Below, in pieces: positions 24,943-32,236 of a stretch of 64,000 bases of DNA. The notes below the pieces were generated by a model, which searched no databases, was not told the origin of the DNA, and saw only the letters and a program-made list of their open reading frames with translations. The DNA comes from Pseudooceanicola atlanticus (GTDB lineage: Bacteria > Pseudomonadota > Alphaproteobacteria > Rhodobacterales > Rhodobacteraceae), in assembly GCF_000768315.1 (NCBI RefSeq), contig NZ_AQQX01000002.1, forward strand, positions 496,001 through 560,000. Reading direction: 5' to 3'. Position 1 is the stretch's first letter. Each line of letters starts with the position of its first letter. Position numbers and translations under genes: made by a program.

Positions 24943-25917
24943 TCAGATCCCGGCCGCCAGCTTGCCCATCATCCCACGATCCGGCGGGGTGCCCCCAAGG
25001 GCGCGGGCGATGGTGGTGACGTTATGGTCGATCATGCCGGGATAGGTGCCCTCATAGGTGCCGGGTTCGCCCATGGCGTCGGAGAACAGCTCTCCGCCGA
25101 TCTCGACCTTGTGGCCCCGTGCGGCGGCACCTTCGATCAGCGCCCGCATGTTGCGATCAGAGACAGAGGTTTCGACGAAGACCGCGCCGATTTTTCGGTC
25201 GACCAGCGTGTCGACGAGGTCGCGGATACGATTCAGCCCGGCCTCGCTTTCGGTCGAGATCCCCTGGATGCCCAGCACCTCGAACCCGTAGGCGCGGCCG
25301 AAATAACTGAAGGCATCGTGGGCGGTGACCAGAACGCGGGCCTCCTCGGGCACGGTGCTCAGCACGGTTTCCGCGTAATCCTGCAACGCCTTGACCTGCG
25401 CCTGATAGGCCTCGGTCCGGGCGGTCAGGGCCACCTCGCCTTCGGGGGCCGCGTCGATCAGCGCGGCCGAGATCGCGGCGACCACATCGGTCCAGATGTC
25501 GGGGACCATCCAGACATGCGGGTCGAACTTTCCGTCGTAATCCGGGTGGCTCAGCAACCGGTCGCGACCCAGCCCGTCGGCCACCGGCACGACCGCGCGG
25601 CGGCGGGCGAGGTTTTGCAGGAACTCCTCCATCTGCGCCTCGAGGTATAGACCGTGATAAAGCGTCAGGTCGGCCCGGGTCATCGCCACGATATCGCTGC
25701 GGGTCTGGCGGAAGGCATGGGGGTCGACCCCCGGCCCCATCAGCGCCCGCACCTCGCCCAGGTCGCCCAGGATCGTGCGAGCGGCGTCGGCGATCATGCC
25801 GGTCGTGGCCACAACCGAAAGGCCCGTCGCGGCGCGGGCGGGCCGCACCGGCATCAGCGTGGGCATCAGTGCGGCGGCGGCACCGGTGGCAAGGAAGGAG
25901 CGGCGGTTCACAGACAT
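24943..25917 (-). CDS. Metal ABC transporter substrate-binding protein (TroA type) with Tat-like signal
   Basis: A 324-residue cluster A-I metal-binding protein that presents Mn2+ or Zn2+ to the permease. Its N-terminus, MSVNRRSFLATGAAAALMP, has a twin-arginine motif (NRRSFLA), so export in folded form is likely; most family members use Sec. Metal ligands expected for TroA are visible: His in GVDPHAFRQ, His in FDPHVWMVP, His in TAHDAFSYFG, and an acidic residue near PGMIDHNV. The third ligand being His rather than Glu resembles TroA and zinc-binding members more than PsaA-type manganese proteins. AGGA precedes the ATG. First gene of the operon. Confidence 0.88.
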   Translation of the reverse strand: MSVNRRSFLATGAAAALMPTLMPVRPARAATGLSVVATTGMIADAARTILGDLGEVRALMGPGVDPHAFRQTRSDIVAMTRADLTLYHGLYLEAQMEEFLQNLARRRAVVPVADGLGRDRLLSHPDYDGKFDPHVWMVPDIWTDVVAAISAALIDAAPEGEVALTARTEAYQAQVKALQDYAETVLSTVPEEARVLVTAHDAFSYFGRAYGFEVLGIQGISTESEAGLNRIRDLVDTLVDRKIGAVFVETSVSDRNMRALIEGAAARGHKVEIGGELFSDAMGEPGTYEGTYPGMIDHNVTTIARALGGTPPDRGMMGKLAAGI

Positions 25918-25951
25918 GGAATCCTACATAGCGCAAAGCGTTCGGCGGCAA

Positions 25952-25970
25952 GATGCGAACCGTTCGCATC
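25952..25970. promoter_or_regulatory. Perfect 19-base palindrome, metal operator candidate 1
   Basis: GATGCGAACCGTTCGCATC: 9-base arms around one central base, 35 nt upstream of the metal-binding-protein start. A second copy of its core lies at 25984-26000, with centres 31 bases apart (three helical turns). Likely bound by the manganese or zinc regulator that controls the transporter. Confidence 0.7.
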
Positions 25971-25983
25971 TTTGTCAAGCCAT

Positions 25984-26000
25984 TTGCGAACCATTCGCAA
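25984..26000. promoter_or_regulatory. 17-base palindrome, metal operator candidate 2
   Basis: TTGCGAA-CCA-TTCGCAA, sharing TGCGAACC.TTCGCA with the palindrome at 25952-25970. Both lie in the intergenic region between the metal uptake operon and deoC, nearer the former. Confidence 0.65.
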
Positions 26001-26118
26001 CTAGAGCAACTGGCCGCCTGTTTTCCGCGCAACCGATGCTTCCTTTACGGCGCGCTTGCCATGGCTTTGGGGCCGTGCGACCTTGCGCCCGACCCAGACC
26101 AGACGCCCGGAGGAGTGG

Positions 26119-27108
26119 ATGCAAAGCAAGGTCGACCACATGACAGCGCAACTTCCCCAGATGGTCGAGCCGCGCAATCCCGGCCAGGATCTGGACCTCG
26201 ATTGGGTGCTGTCGGCACAGGCCAATCGCAGCGCCATCGAACGCCGCGCGGGCACCCTGCCGGGGCGCCGGTCGGTCAAGAAGGATTACCAGGCCGCCTG
26301 GCTGCTGAAGGCGATCACATGCATCGACCTGACCACCCTGGCCGGTGACGATACCGAGGGACGGGTGCGCCGCCTCTGCGCCAAGGCTCGCCAGCCCGTG
26401 CGCCATGACATCATGGAGAAACTGGGCGTCGAGGGGATCACCACCGGCGCGGTCTGCGTCTACCACGACATGGTGGCCCCCGCCGTCGAGGCGCTTCAGG
26501 GCACCGGCATTCCCGTTGCCGCCGTGTCCACCGGGTTTCCCGCCGGTCTGTCGCCCTTCCACCTGCGCGTGGCCGAGATCGGCGAAAGCGTGAAGGCCGG
26601 CGCGGACGAGATCGACATCGTGATTTCCCGCCGCCACGTCCTGACCGGGAACTGGCAGGCGCTTTATGACGAGATGAAGGAATTCCGGGCCGCCTGTGGC
26701 GATGCGCATGTGAAGGCGATCCTCGCGACCGGCGAGCTGGGGTCGCTGCGCAATGTCGCCCGCACCTCTCTGGTCTGCATGATGGCGGGCGCGGATTTCA
26801 TCAAGACCTCGACAGGCAAGGAATCGGTCAACGCCACCCTGCCCGTGTCGCTGGTCATGATCCGCGCGATCCGGGACTATCACGAGCGCACTGGCTATCG
26901 CGTCGGCTACAAGCCCGCGGGCGGGATTTCAAAGGCCAAGGATGCGCTGGTCTACCTGTCGCTGATCAAGGAGGAACTGGGCGACCGCTGGCTTCAGCCC
27001 GACATGTTCCGCTTTGGTGCGTCGTCGCTGCTGGGCGATATCGAACGGCAGCTGGAACACCACGTGACCGGCGCCTATTCGGCCGGATGGCGCCATGCGG
27101 CTGGCTAA
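26119..27108 (+). CDS. deoC: Deoxyribose-phosphate aldolase
   Basis: A 329-residue class I aldolase that cleaves 2-deoxyribose 5-phosphate to acetaldehyde and glyceraldehyde 3-phosphate in deoxynucleoside use. The substrate and Schiff-base lysines are visible in DFIKTSTGKESVNAT (the aldol-forming Lys in IKTSTG) and VGYKPAGGISKAKDAL (the proton-relay Lys). The N-terminal 70 residues are the extension seen in the longer, eukaryote-like form. The ATG at 26119 has a GGAGGAG site 4 nt upstream; an in-frame ATG at 26140 is possible. Its 3' end overlaps the next gene by 14 nt. Confidence 0.92.
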   Translation: MQSKVDHMTAQLPQMVEPRNPGQDLDLDWVLSAQANRSAIERRAGTLPGRRSVKKDYQAAWLLKAITCIDLTTLAGDDTEGRVRRLCAKARQPVRHDIMEKLGVEGITTGAVCVYHDMVAPAVEALQGTGIPVAAVSTGFPAGLSPFHLRVAEIGESVKAGADEIDIVISRRHVLTGNWQALYDEMKEFRAACGDAHVKAILATGELGSLRNVARTSLVCMMAGADFIKTSTGKESVNATLPVSLVMIRAIRDYHERTGYRVGYKPAGGISKAKDALVYLSLIKEELGDRWLQPDMFRFGASSLLGDIERQLEHHVTGAYSAGWRHAAG

Positions 27109-27457
27109 GTCCCTTGCTGCCGCAATGCTGCTGACCGCCGGTCCCGCGCTGGCCGGTCAGGATTATGCCTGCGCGCCCTGGCAGCCCGCCGGCCAGACCC
27201 CGGATCTGAGCGCGGTCTCGGTCCTGAAATCGACGTTGGTCGTGACCGCAGGCGCGGCGCCCGAAACCATCCGGATGATGCAGGGCACGCTGACCCGGCG
27301 GGTCTACCCGGACGAGACCGGCCTGTATGTCCTGCATGGCGACATGGTGCGCACCGAAAATGGCCCGGGCTTCGGCCCTTCCATCACGGTTCAGCGCCTG
27401 GTTCATGACCCGGATCACCCGACACTCCTCCTCACGACCTGCGAGGCAAGCCGATGA
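27095..27457 (+). CDS. Small exported protein between deoC and ALDH16
   Basis: A 120-residue protein with a Sec signal peptide (MRLAKSLAAAMLLTAGPALA, cleavage after about residue 20). The mature part is about 100 residues, has one Cys near each end (YACAPW and TTCEASR) that could form a disulfide, and a beta-rich middle. The gene starts inside the 3' end of deoC and its stop overlaps the ALDH16 start in ATGA, so it is translated with both. No family recognised. An exported protein between two cytoplasmic enzymes is unexpected. Confidence 0.7.
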   Translation: MRLAKSLAAAMLLTAGPALAGQDYACAPWQPAGQTPDLSAVSVLKSTLVVTAGAAPETIRMMQGTLTRRVYPDETGLYVLHGDMVRTENGPGFGPSITVQRLVHDPDHPTLLLTTCEASR

Positions 27458-29799
27458 CCATCAAGGAAATTTTCGACACCATGGAGTATGGCCCCGCCCC
27501 TGAAAGTGCCGCCGACGCGCTGGCCTGGCTGATCGATCAGGGCGACCGGTTCGGCCATTTCATCGACGGCGCCTGGACCGAGGTCGGCGACACGTTCGAA
27601 AGCCGCAACCCCGCCAACGGCGAGGTGCTGGCCTATATCACTCAGGGCACGCCGGGCGACGTGGACAAAGCCGTGGCCGCCGCCCGCAAGGCCCAGCCGA
27701 AATGGGCCAAGCTGGGCGGTCATGGCCGGGCGCGGCACCTCTATGCGCTGGCGCGTCTGGTGCAGAAACATGCCCGCCTTCTGGCCGTGCTCGAGACGAT
27801 GGATAACGGCAAGCCGATCCGCGAAAGCCGCGACATCGACGTGCCGCTGGTCGCCCGGCATTTCTATTACCATGCGGGCCTGGCCCAGCTGATGGACAGC
27901 GAAGCGCCGGGGATGGAGCCGCTGGGCGTCTGCGGCCAGGTGATCCCCTGGAACTTCCCGCTGCTGATGCTGGCCTGGAAGATCGCCCCCGCCATCGCCG
28001 CGGGCAACACCGTGGTGCTGAAACCGGCGGAGTACACCTCGCTCACCGCGCTGTGCTTTGCCGATATCTGTCGCCAGGCGGGGCTGCCCAAGGGCGTGGT
28101 GAACATCGTCACCGGCGACGGCGCGACAGGCGAGGCCATTGTCACCCATGACGGCATCGACAAGGTCGCCTTTACCGGCTCGACCGATGTGGGCCGCCGC
28201 ATCCGCGAGGCCACCGCCGGACAGGGCAAGGGCCTGACGCTCGAACTGGGGGGCAAGGGGCCATACGTGGTCTTCGACGATGCCGATCTCGACAGCGCGG
28301 TCGAGGGTCTGGTCGATGCGATCTGGTTCAACCAGGGGCAGGTCTGCTGTGCCGGATCCCGCCTGCTGGTGCAGGAGGGCGTGGCCGACCGGTTCCATGC
28401 CAAGCTGAAGGCGCGGATGGACAAGCTGCGCGTCGGCAATCCGCTGGACAAGTGCATCGACGTCGGCGCCATCGTCGATCCGGTGCAGCTGGAGACGATC
28501 CACGGGCTGGTCGACAATGCGGGCGGAGACGTCTACCGCGCCGCCTGCGACATCCCCGAGGGCTGCTACTACCCGCCCACGCTGATCACCGGCCTGTCCA
28601 CCTCCGACCGGCTGATGCAGGAGGAGATCTTTGGCCCGGTCCTCGTCTCCACCACCTTCCGCACGCCGGACGAGGCGGTGCAGCTGGCCAACAACACGCG
28701 TTATGGCCTGGCCGCGTCCGTCTGGACGGAGAACGTGAACCTGGCGCTTGGCATGGCGCCGAAGCTGGTCGCGGGCGTGGTCTGGATCAACGGCACCAAC
28801 ATGTTCGATGCGGCCGCAGGCTTTGGCGGCGTGCGCGAGAGCGGCTTTGGCCGCGAAGGCGGATGGGAGGGGCTGTCGGCCTACCTGCGCCCCGAAGGCA
28901 AACGCAAGACGCTGAGCGAGATCGAACCGCTGACCGGCGACCCGGACAAGCCCGGCGATGGCAGCCTGGACCGCACCGCCAAGAACTATGTCGGCGGCAA
29001 GCAGGCCCGACCCGATGGCGGCTATGCCCGTCCCGTCTGGGGCAAGTCAGGCGCCTTGCTGGGCCATGTCGGCATCGGCAACCGCAAGGACATCCGCAAC
29101 GCGGTCGAGGCCGCGCAGGGTGCCAAGGGCTGGGCCGGGACGACGGGTCACCTGCGGGCGCAGATCCTCTATTACATCGCCGAGAACCTCGAGGCGCGCG
29201 CCGCCGAATTCGCCCACCGGATCGACGCGATGACCGGCGGGCGCAGCGGCGAGAAGGAGGTCGCGGCCTCCGTGTCGCGGCTGTTCACCTATGCGGCCTG
29301 GGCCGACAAGTATGGCGGCGACCTGCGCCAGGTCCCGATCCGCGGCATGGCGCTGGCCGTGCGTGAACCCGTTGGCGTGATCGGCGCGCTCTGCCCCGAT
29401 GAGGATCCGCTGCTGGGCTTCATCTCGGTCATGGCACCGGCCATCGCCATGGGCAATCGCTGCGTGCTGGTCCCGTCCGAGCCCTTCCCGCTGGCGGCGA
29501 CGGATTTCTACCAGGTGCTGGAAACCTCGGACGTACCGGGCGGCGTGGTGAACATCGTCACCGGCTCCCACGCGGAACTGGCACCAACCCTGGCCGCGCA
29601 TCTGGACGTAGAGGCCGTCTGGTCCTTCTCCTCCTCCGACCTCAGCAAGGTCGTGGAGGCGAAGAGCGCGGGGAACCTGAAACGGACCTGGGTGAACAAC
29701 GGCCTGGCCCGTGACTGGTTCGGCCGCGAGGGCGAGGGCCGGAAATTCCTGGACCAGGCGACCGAGGTCAAGACCGTCTGGGTCCCCTACGGCGAGTAA
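27454..29799 (+). CDS. ALDH16-type tandem aldehyde dehydrogenase
   Basis: A 781-residue protein with two aldehyde dehydrogenase domains in one chain, the ALDH16 architecture known from bacteria and animals. Domain 1 (about 1-490) has the complete active site: IPWNFPLLML, E264 in LELGGKGP, and catalytic C298 in FNQGQVCCAGSR. Domain 2 (about 510-781) keeps the fold (VREPVGVIGALCPDEDPLL, PGGVVNIVTG) but has no catalytic Cys or Glu, so it should be structural. Coupling to deoC suggests that it oxidises the acetaldehyde released by that aldolase to acetate, which is inference from position. A bidirectional hairpin follows at 29818-29840. Confidence 0.9.
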   Translation: MTIKEIFDTMEYGPAPESAADALAWLIDQGDRFGHFIDGAWTEVGDTFESRNPANGEVLAYITQGTPGDVDKAVAAARKAQPKWAKLGGHGRARHLYALARLVQKHARLLAVLETMDNGKPIRESRDIDVPLVARHFYYHAGLAQLMDSEAPGMEPLGVCGQVIPWNFPLLMLAWKIAPAIAAGNTVVLKPAEYTSLTALCFADICRQAGLPKGVVNIVTGDGATGEAIVTHDGIDKVAFTGSTDVGRRIREATAGQGKGLTLELGGKGPYVVFDDADLDSAVEGLVDAIWFNQGQVCCAGSRLLVQEGVADRFHAKLKARMDKLRVGNPLDKCIDVGAIVDPVQLETIHGLVDNAGGDVYRAACDIPEGCYYPPTLITGLSTSDRLMQEEIFGPVLVSTTFRTPDEAVQLANNTRYGLAASVWTENVNLALGMAPKLVAGVVWINGTNMFDAAAGFGGVRESGFGREGGWEGLSAYLRPEGKRKTLSEIEPLTGDPDKPGDGSLDRTAKNYVGGKQARPDGGYARPVWGKSGALLGHVGIGNRKDIRNAVEAAQGAKGWAGTTGHLRAQILYYIAENLEARAAEFAHRIDAMTGGRSGEKEVAASVSRLFTYAAWADKYGGDLRQVPIRGMALAVREPVGVIGALCPDEDPLLGFISVMAPAIAMGNRCVLVPSEPFPLAATDFYQVLETSDVPGGVVNIVTGSHAELAPTLAAHLDVEAVWSFSSSDLSKVVEAKSAGNLKRTWVNNGLARDWFGREGEGRKFLDQATEVKTVWVPYGE

Positions 29800-29817
29800 A
29801 ACGCCCGCAGGACGAAA

Positions 29818-29840
29818 GCGCCGGGGGCCAGCCCCGGCGC
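29818..29840. terminator. Bidirectional hairpin between convergent genes
   Basis: GCGCCGGGG-GCCAG-CCCCGGCGC, 9-base perfect arms with a 5-base loop, between the ALDH16 stop (29799) and the YCII gene stop (29849). No long U-run follows on either strand. Confidence 0.65.
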
Positions 29841-29848
29841 CACCCGTT

Positions 29849-30169
29849 TCACATCTGGATCGGCATGATCTCTGCCACCTCGACGGAACCGCCACCGGCG
29901 ACCATCGGGTTGCCCTTGGCCAGCGCGCAGGCCTCTTCGATCGTGTCGACCTCGATGATGGAATACCCGAAGGCCGCGTTGGCCACTTCGTCCAGCACTC
30001 CATCGGCGGTGACAGATTTCGACTTGCCGACCGGCTCGCCCGGATCGACCAGCTTGGGGCCGACCTCGGCCATCCAGTCGCCCCAGGCCTTCATCGCGGC
30101 CTCCTGGTCCTCGGGGGTGGCGGGCACGGACGAGGCATCGCCGTGATAGATATACATGAACTTGGGCAT
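29849..30169 (-). CDS. YCII/DGPF-domain protein
   Basis: A 106-residue single-domain protein of the YCII (dimeric alpha-beta barrel) family: MPKFMYIYHGDA at the start, a conserved AMKAWGDWMAEVGPKLVDPG stretch, and SIIEVDTIEEACALAKGNPM near the end. Members often lie beside sigma factors or ArsR/AHSA1 pairs and have been linked to small-molecule or stress responses, with little biochemistry. GGAAAG is 6 nt before the ATG. It is the last gene of a three-gene unit with the AHSA1 and ArsR genes. Confidence 0.85.
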   Translation of the reverse strand: MPKFMYIYHGDASSVPATPEDQEAAMKAWGDWMAEVGPKLVDPGEPVGKSKSVTADGVLDEVANAAFGYSIIEVDTIEEACALAKGNPMVAGGGSVEVAEIMPIQM

Positions 30170-30201
30170 AGGTCTTTCCTTTCAAAGGGTTGAGGGCTGG
30201 A

Positions 30202-30681
30202 TCACGTCTGCAGGGACGCATCCGGATCGAGGAAGAAATCCAGCTTCCGCAGGGTCGACAGCCAGCCGCGGGAATGGGCCTGGCCGGCCTCGGTATCCGC
30301 AAGCTCCCGATGGGTCAGGGTCAGCCGCGCGCCCGTCTCCGTCTCTGCGACCGTGAAGGTCACGTGGCTTTCCGGGCCGCGCTGATCCGTGTCGTCATGC
30401 CAGGCCCAGGTGAACCCGACAGAGCCCTCTCCGCCCTCGGGCGGCCGCACATGGGTGATCTGGCCCGACACTTTGAACTGCGCGCCGCTTTCCTTGCCGA
30501 CCATGGTGCAGGTCCATGGCCCGGTGCGGCGGAAATCCAGGTCGCAGGTCTCGAGGTAGGTGCCTTCCGGCCCGAACCACTGGATTATCTGCACCGGTTC
30601 CGTCACCGCACGCCAGAGGCGGGACAACGCGACATTGTAGTCGCGGATGAACTCGATATCGGTCGTTTCAGTATCCTTCAT
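30202..30681 (-). CDS. SRPBCC/AHSA1 family protein
   Basis: A 159-residue START-like fold protein with a hydrophobic ligand pocket. Signature segments are FIRDYNVALSRLWRAVTEPV, then WFGPEGTYLETCDLDFRRTG and HRELADTEAGQAHSRGWLS. In bacteria these small AHSA1 proteins are usually paired with an ArsR regulator, exactly as here, where the ATG overlaps the ArsR stop (ATGA). The ligand or substrate is unknown. The cytoplasmic YCII gene follows 32 nt downstream. Confidence 0.88.
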   Translation of the reverse strand: MKDTETTDIEFIRDYNVALSRLWRAVTEPVQIIQWFGPEGTYLETCDLDFRRTGPWTCTMVGKESGAQFKVSGQITHVRPPEGGEGSVGFTWAWHDDTDQRGPESHVTFTVAETETGARLTLTHRELADTEAGQAHSRGWLSTLRKLDFFLDPDASLQT

Positions 30682-31022
30682 TCCGTCCCCTCCCCGGGTG
30701 TGTCGTCAGGCTCCAGCGCCAGCAGCGTGTCCAACCGGTCAAGGCTGCCGCTCCAGAAGGCGCGATGGTCCATGGTCCAGCCGTGGATGGCGCGCAGGGC
30801 GTCGGGCTGGACCGAATAGTAACGATGCGTGCCTTCGACCCTCTGCACGATCACCCCGGCCTCCCGCAGCACCTTGAGGTGGCGCGAGATCGCGGGGGCC
30901 GAAATCTCGGCCTCGGCGGCAAGAGTGCCCGCGGGCAATTCGCCCCGTTTCAGCAGCTTTTCGACAAGCGTCAGGCGGGTGTCATCCGACAGGGCGGCAA
31001 AGGTCTTGGTCAGCGTCGTCAT
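30678..31022 (-). CDS. ArsR family transcriptional regulator
   Basis: A 114-residue winged-helix repressor. The DNA-recognition region reads AEISAPAISRHLKVLREAGV, followed by the wing RVEGTHRYYSVQ. There is no CxC or other cysteine metal site, so it is of the non-metal type that accompanies AHSA1 proteins. It probably controls the three-gene unit that it heads. A perfect palindrome, TGTTAATTAACA, lies 37 nt upstream of the ATG (31059-31070) and is the likely operator. No ribosome site is visible, so translation may be leaderless. Confidence 0.9.
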   Translation of the reverse strand: MTTLTKTFAALSDDTRLTLVEKLLKRGELPAGTLAAEAEISAPAISRHLKVLREAGVIVQRVEGTHRYYSVQPDALRAIHGWTMDHRAFWSGSLDRLDTLLALEPDDTPGEGTE

Positions 31023-31058
31023 GAAGGAAGACTGCGCCGATTCTTTATTTTCGTCAAA

Positions 31059-31070
31059 TGTTAATTAACA
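31059..31070. promoter_or_regulatory. 12-base palindrome upstream of ArsR gene
   Basis: TGTTAATTAACA is its own reverse complement. It is in an AT-rich pocket between the ArsR start (31022) and the stop of serB (31082), and is the natural candidate for the autoregulatory site. Confidence 0.5.
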
Positions 31071-31081
31071 GATAAGCGAAA

Positions 31082-31957
31082 TTATAGAGCCGAGGCGAAC
31101 TCGTCCTTCGCATACCCCTGAAGGTACAGCAGGGCGGTCAGGTCCCCGTGGTTCACGCGGATGTTGCACTGCGCCGCGACCGAGGGCTTGGCATGCAGCG
31201 CGACGCCCATCCCGGCGCGGGTCAGCATGCCCAGGTCATTGGCTCCGTCCCCGACAGCGATCACGTCGGCGTCGGTCAGCCCCAGCCGGGCGGTGATCTC
31301 CTCCAGCGCCTGAACCTTGGCCTCGCGTCCCAGGATCGGACGGCCGACATCGCCGGTCAGTTGGCCATCGGCGGCGATCAGCGTGTTGGCGCGGTTTTCG
31401 TCGAAACCCAAAGTCGCAGCGATCTTGGCGGTGAAGGCCGTGAACCCGCCGGAGACGAGCGCACAATAGGCCCCGTTGGCCTTCATCGTCGCCAGCAGCG
31501 CGGGACCGCCGGGCATCAGGGTGATGCGCGTGTCGATCACCTGCTGGATCACGCCCTCGGGCAGACCCTTCAGCAGCCCGACCCGTTCGGTCAGGGCACC
31601 TTCGAAATCCAGCTCTCCGTTCATGGCGCGGGCGGTGATGTCCTTGACCCGTTCGCCCACCCCGGCCTCATCGGCCAGTTCGTCGATGCATTCCTGCTGG
31701 ATCATGGTGCTGTCCATGTCGGCCAGCAGCATTTTCTTGCGGCGGCCGTCGGCGGGCTGAATGTTCAGATCGACACCGAGCGCCTGGAAATCCTGCCAGA
31801 CCTGATCGGCATTCGACGGGATGTCGGTGAGCGTGAACACCGCCGCCTCGTCCGGTGCCAGCCATTGCAGAGCGCCGCCGCCCCAAGCGTTGCGCAGCGC
31901 CTCTGCCCCTGCTGGATCGAGGTGGCCGGGTTTCGCGATCAGGGTGACGACATGCAT
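31082..31957 (-). CDS. serB: Phosphoserine phosphatase
   Basis: A 291-residue HAD-superfamily enzyme that removes phosphate from O-phosphoserine, the last step of serine synthesis. HAD motif I is LADMDSTMIQQECIDELAD, motif II lies in ALVSGGFTAFT, and motif IV is VIAVGDGANDLGML. The first 80 residues are the N-terminal region common in the longer SerB form. GGAG precedes the ATG. It is divergent from the RTX-Hint gene and close to serC and serA, which carry out the preceding steps. Confidence 0.94.
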   Translation of the reverse strand: MHVVTLIAKPGHLDPAGAEALRNAWGGGALQWLAPDEAAVFTLTDIPSNADQVWQDFQALGVDLNIQPADGRRKKMLLADMDSTMIQQECIDELADEAGVGERVKDITARAMNGELDFEGALTERVGLLKGLPEGVIQQVIDTRITLMPGGPALLATMKANGAYCALVSGGFTAFTAKIAATLGFDENRANTLIAADGQLTGDVGRPILGREAKVQALEEITARLGLTDADVIAVGDGANDLGMLTRAGMGVALHAKPSVAAQCNIRVNHGDLTALLYLQGYAKDEFASAL

Positions 31958-32236
31958 GACGGGGCTCCAACGGACGTTTCGCTGCCTTAAACCATGCGCG
32001 CCGGACAGGAGCCAGTACCGCAGAGCTCGTCAGGCCCCGAAGCCGCAGTTTTGCCAGCTGCATACAGGGGGACAGGCTGCGACAAAGTGGCCCGAAACGC
32101 CTTCTTATCAAGGGCGTGACGCCAAAACGTATCAATTAATTAACGAATTGCCTCCACAAACCCGCCACATTTTCTGCCGACATTGAGCTCACAAAAAATC
32201 AGGCCGCACCAAAACAAAAGCGGCGGGTAGAGACAT
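31958..32236. other. AT-rich divergent intergenic region between serB and the RTX-Hint gene
   Basis: About 280 bases. The part from 32125 to 32170 is AT-rich with AATTAATTAACGAATTG and probably holds the promoter of the RTX-Hint gene, but no clear -35/-10 pair stands out. No gene or repeat supported. Confidence 0.4.
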
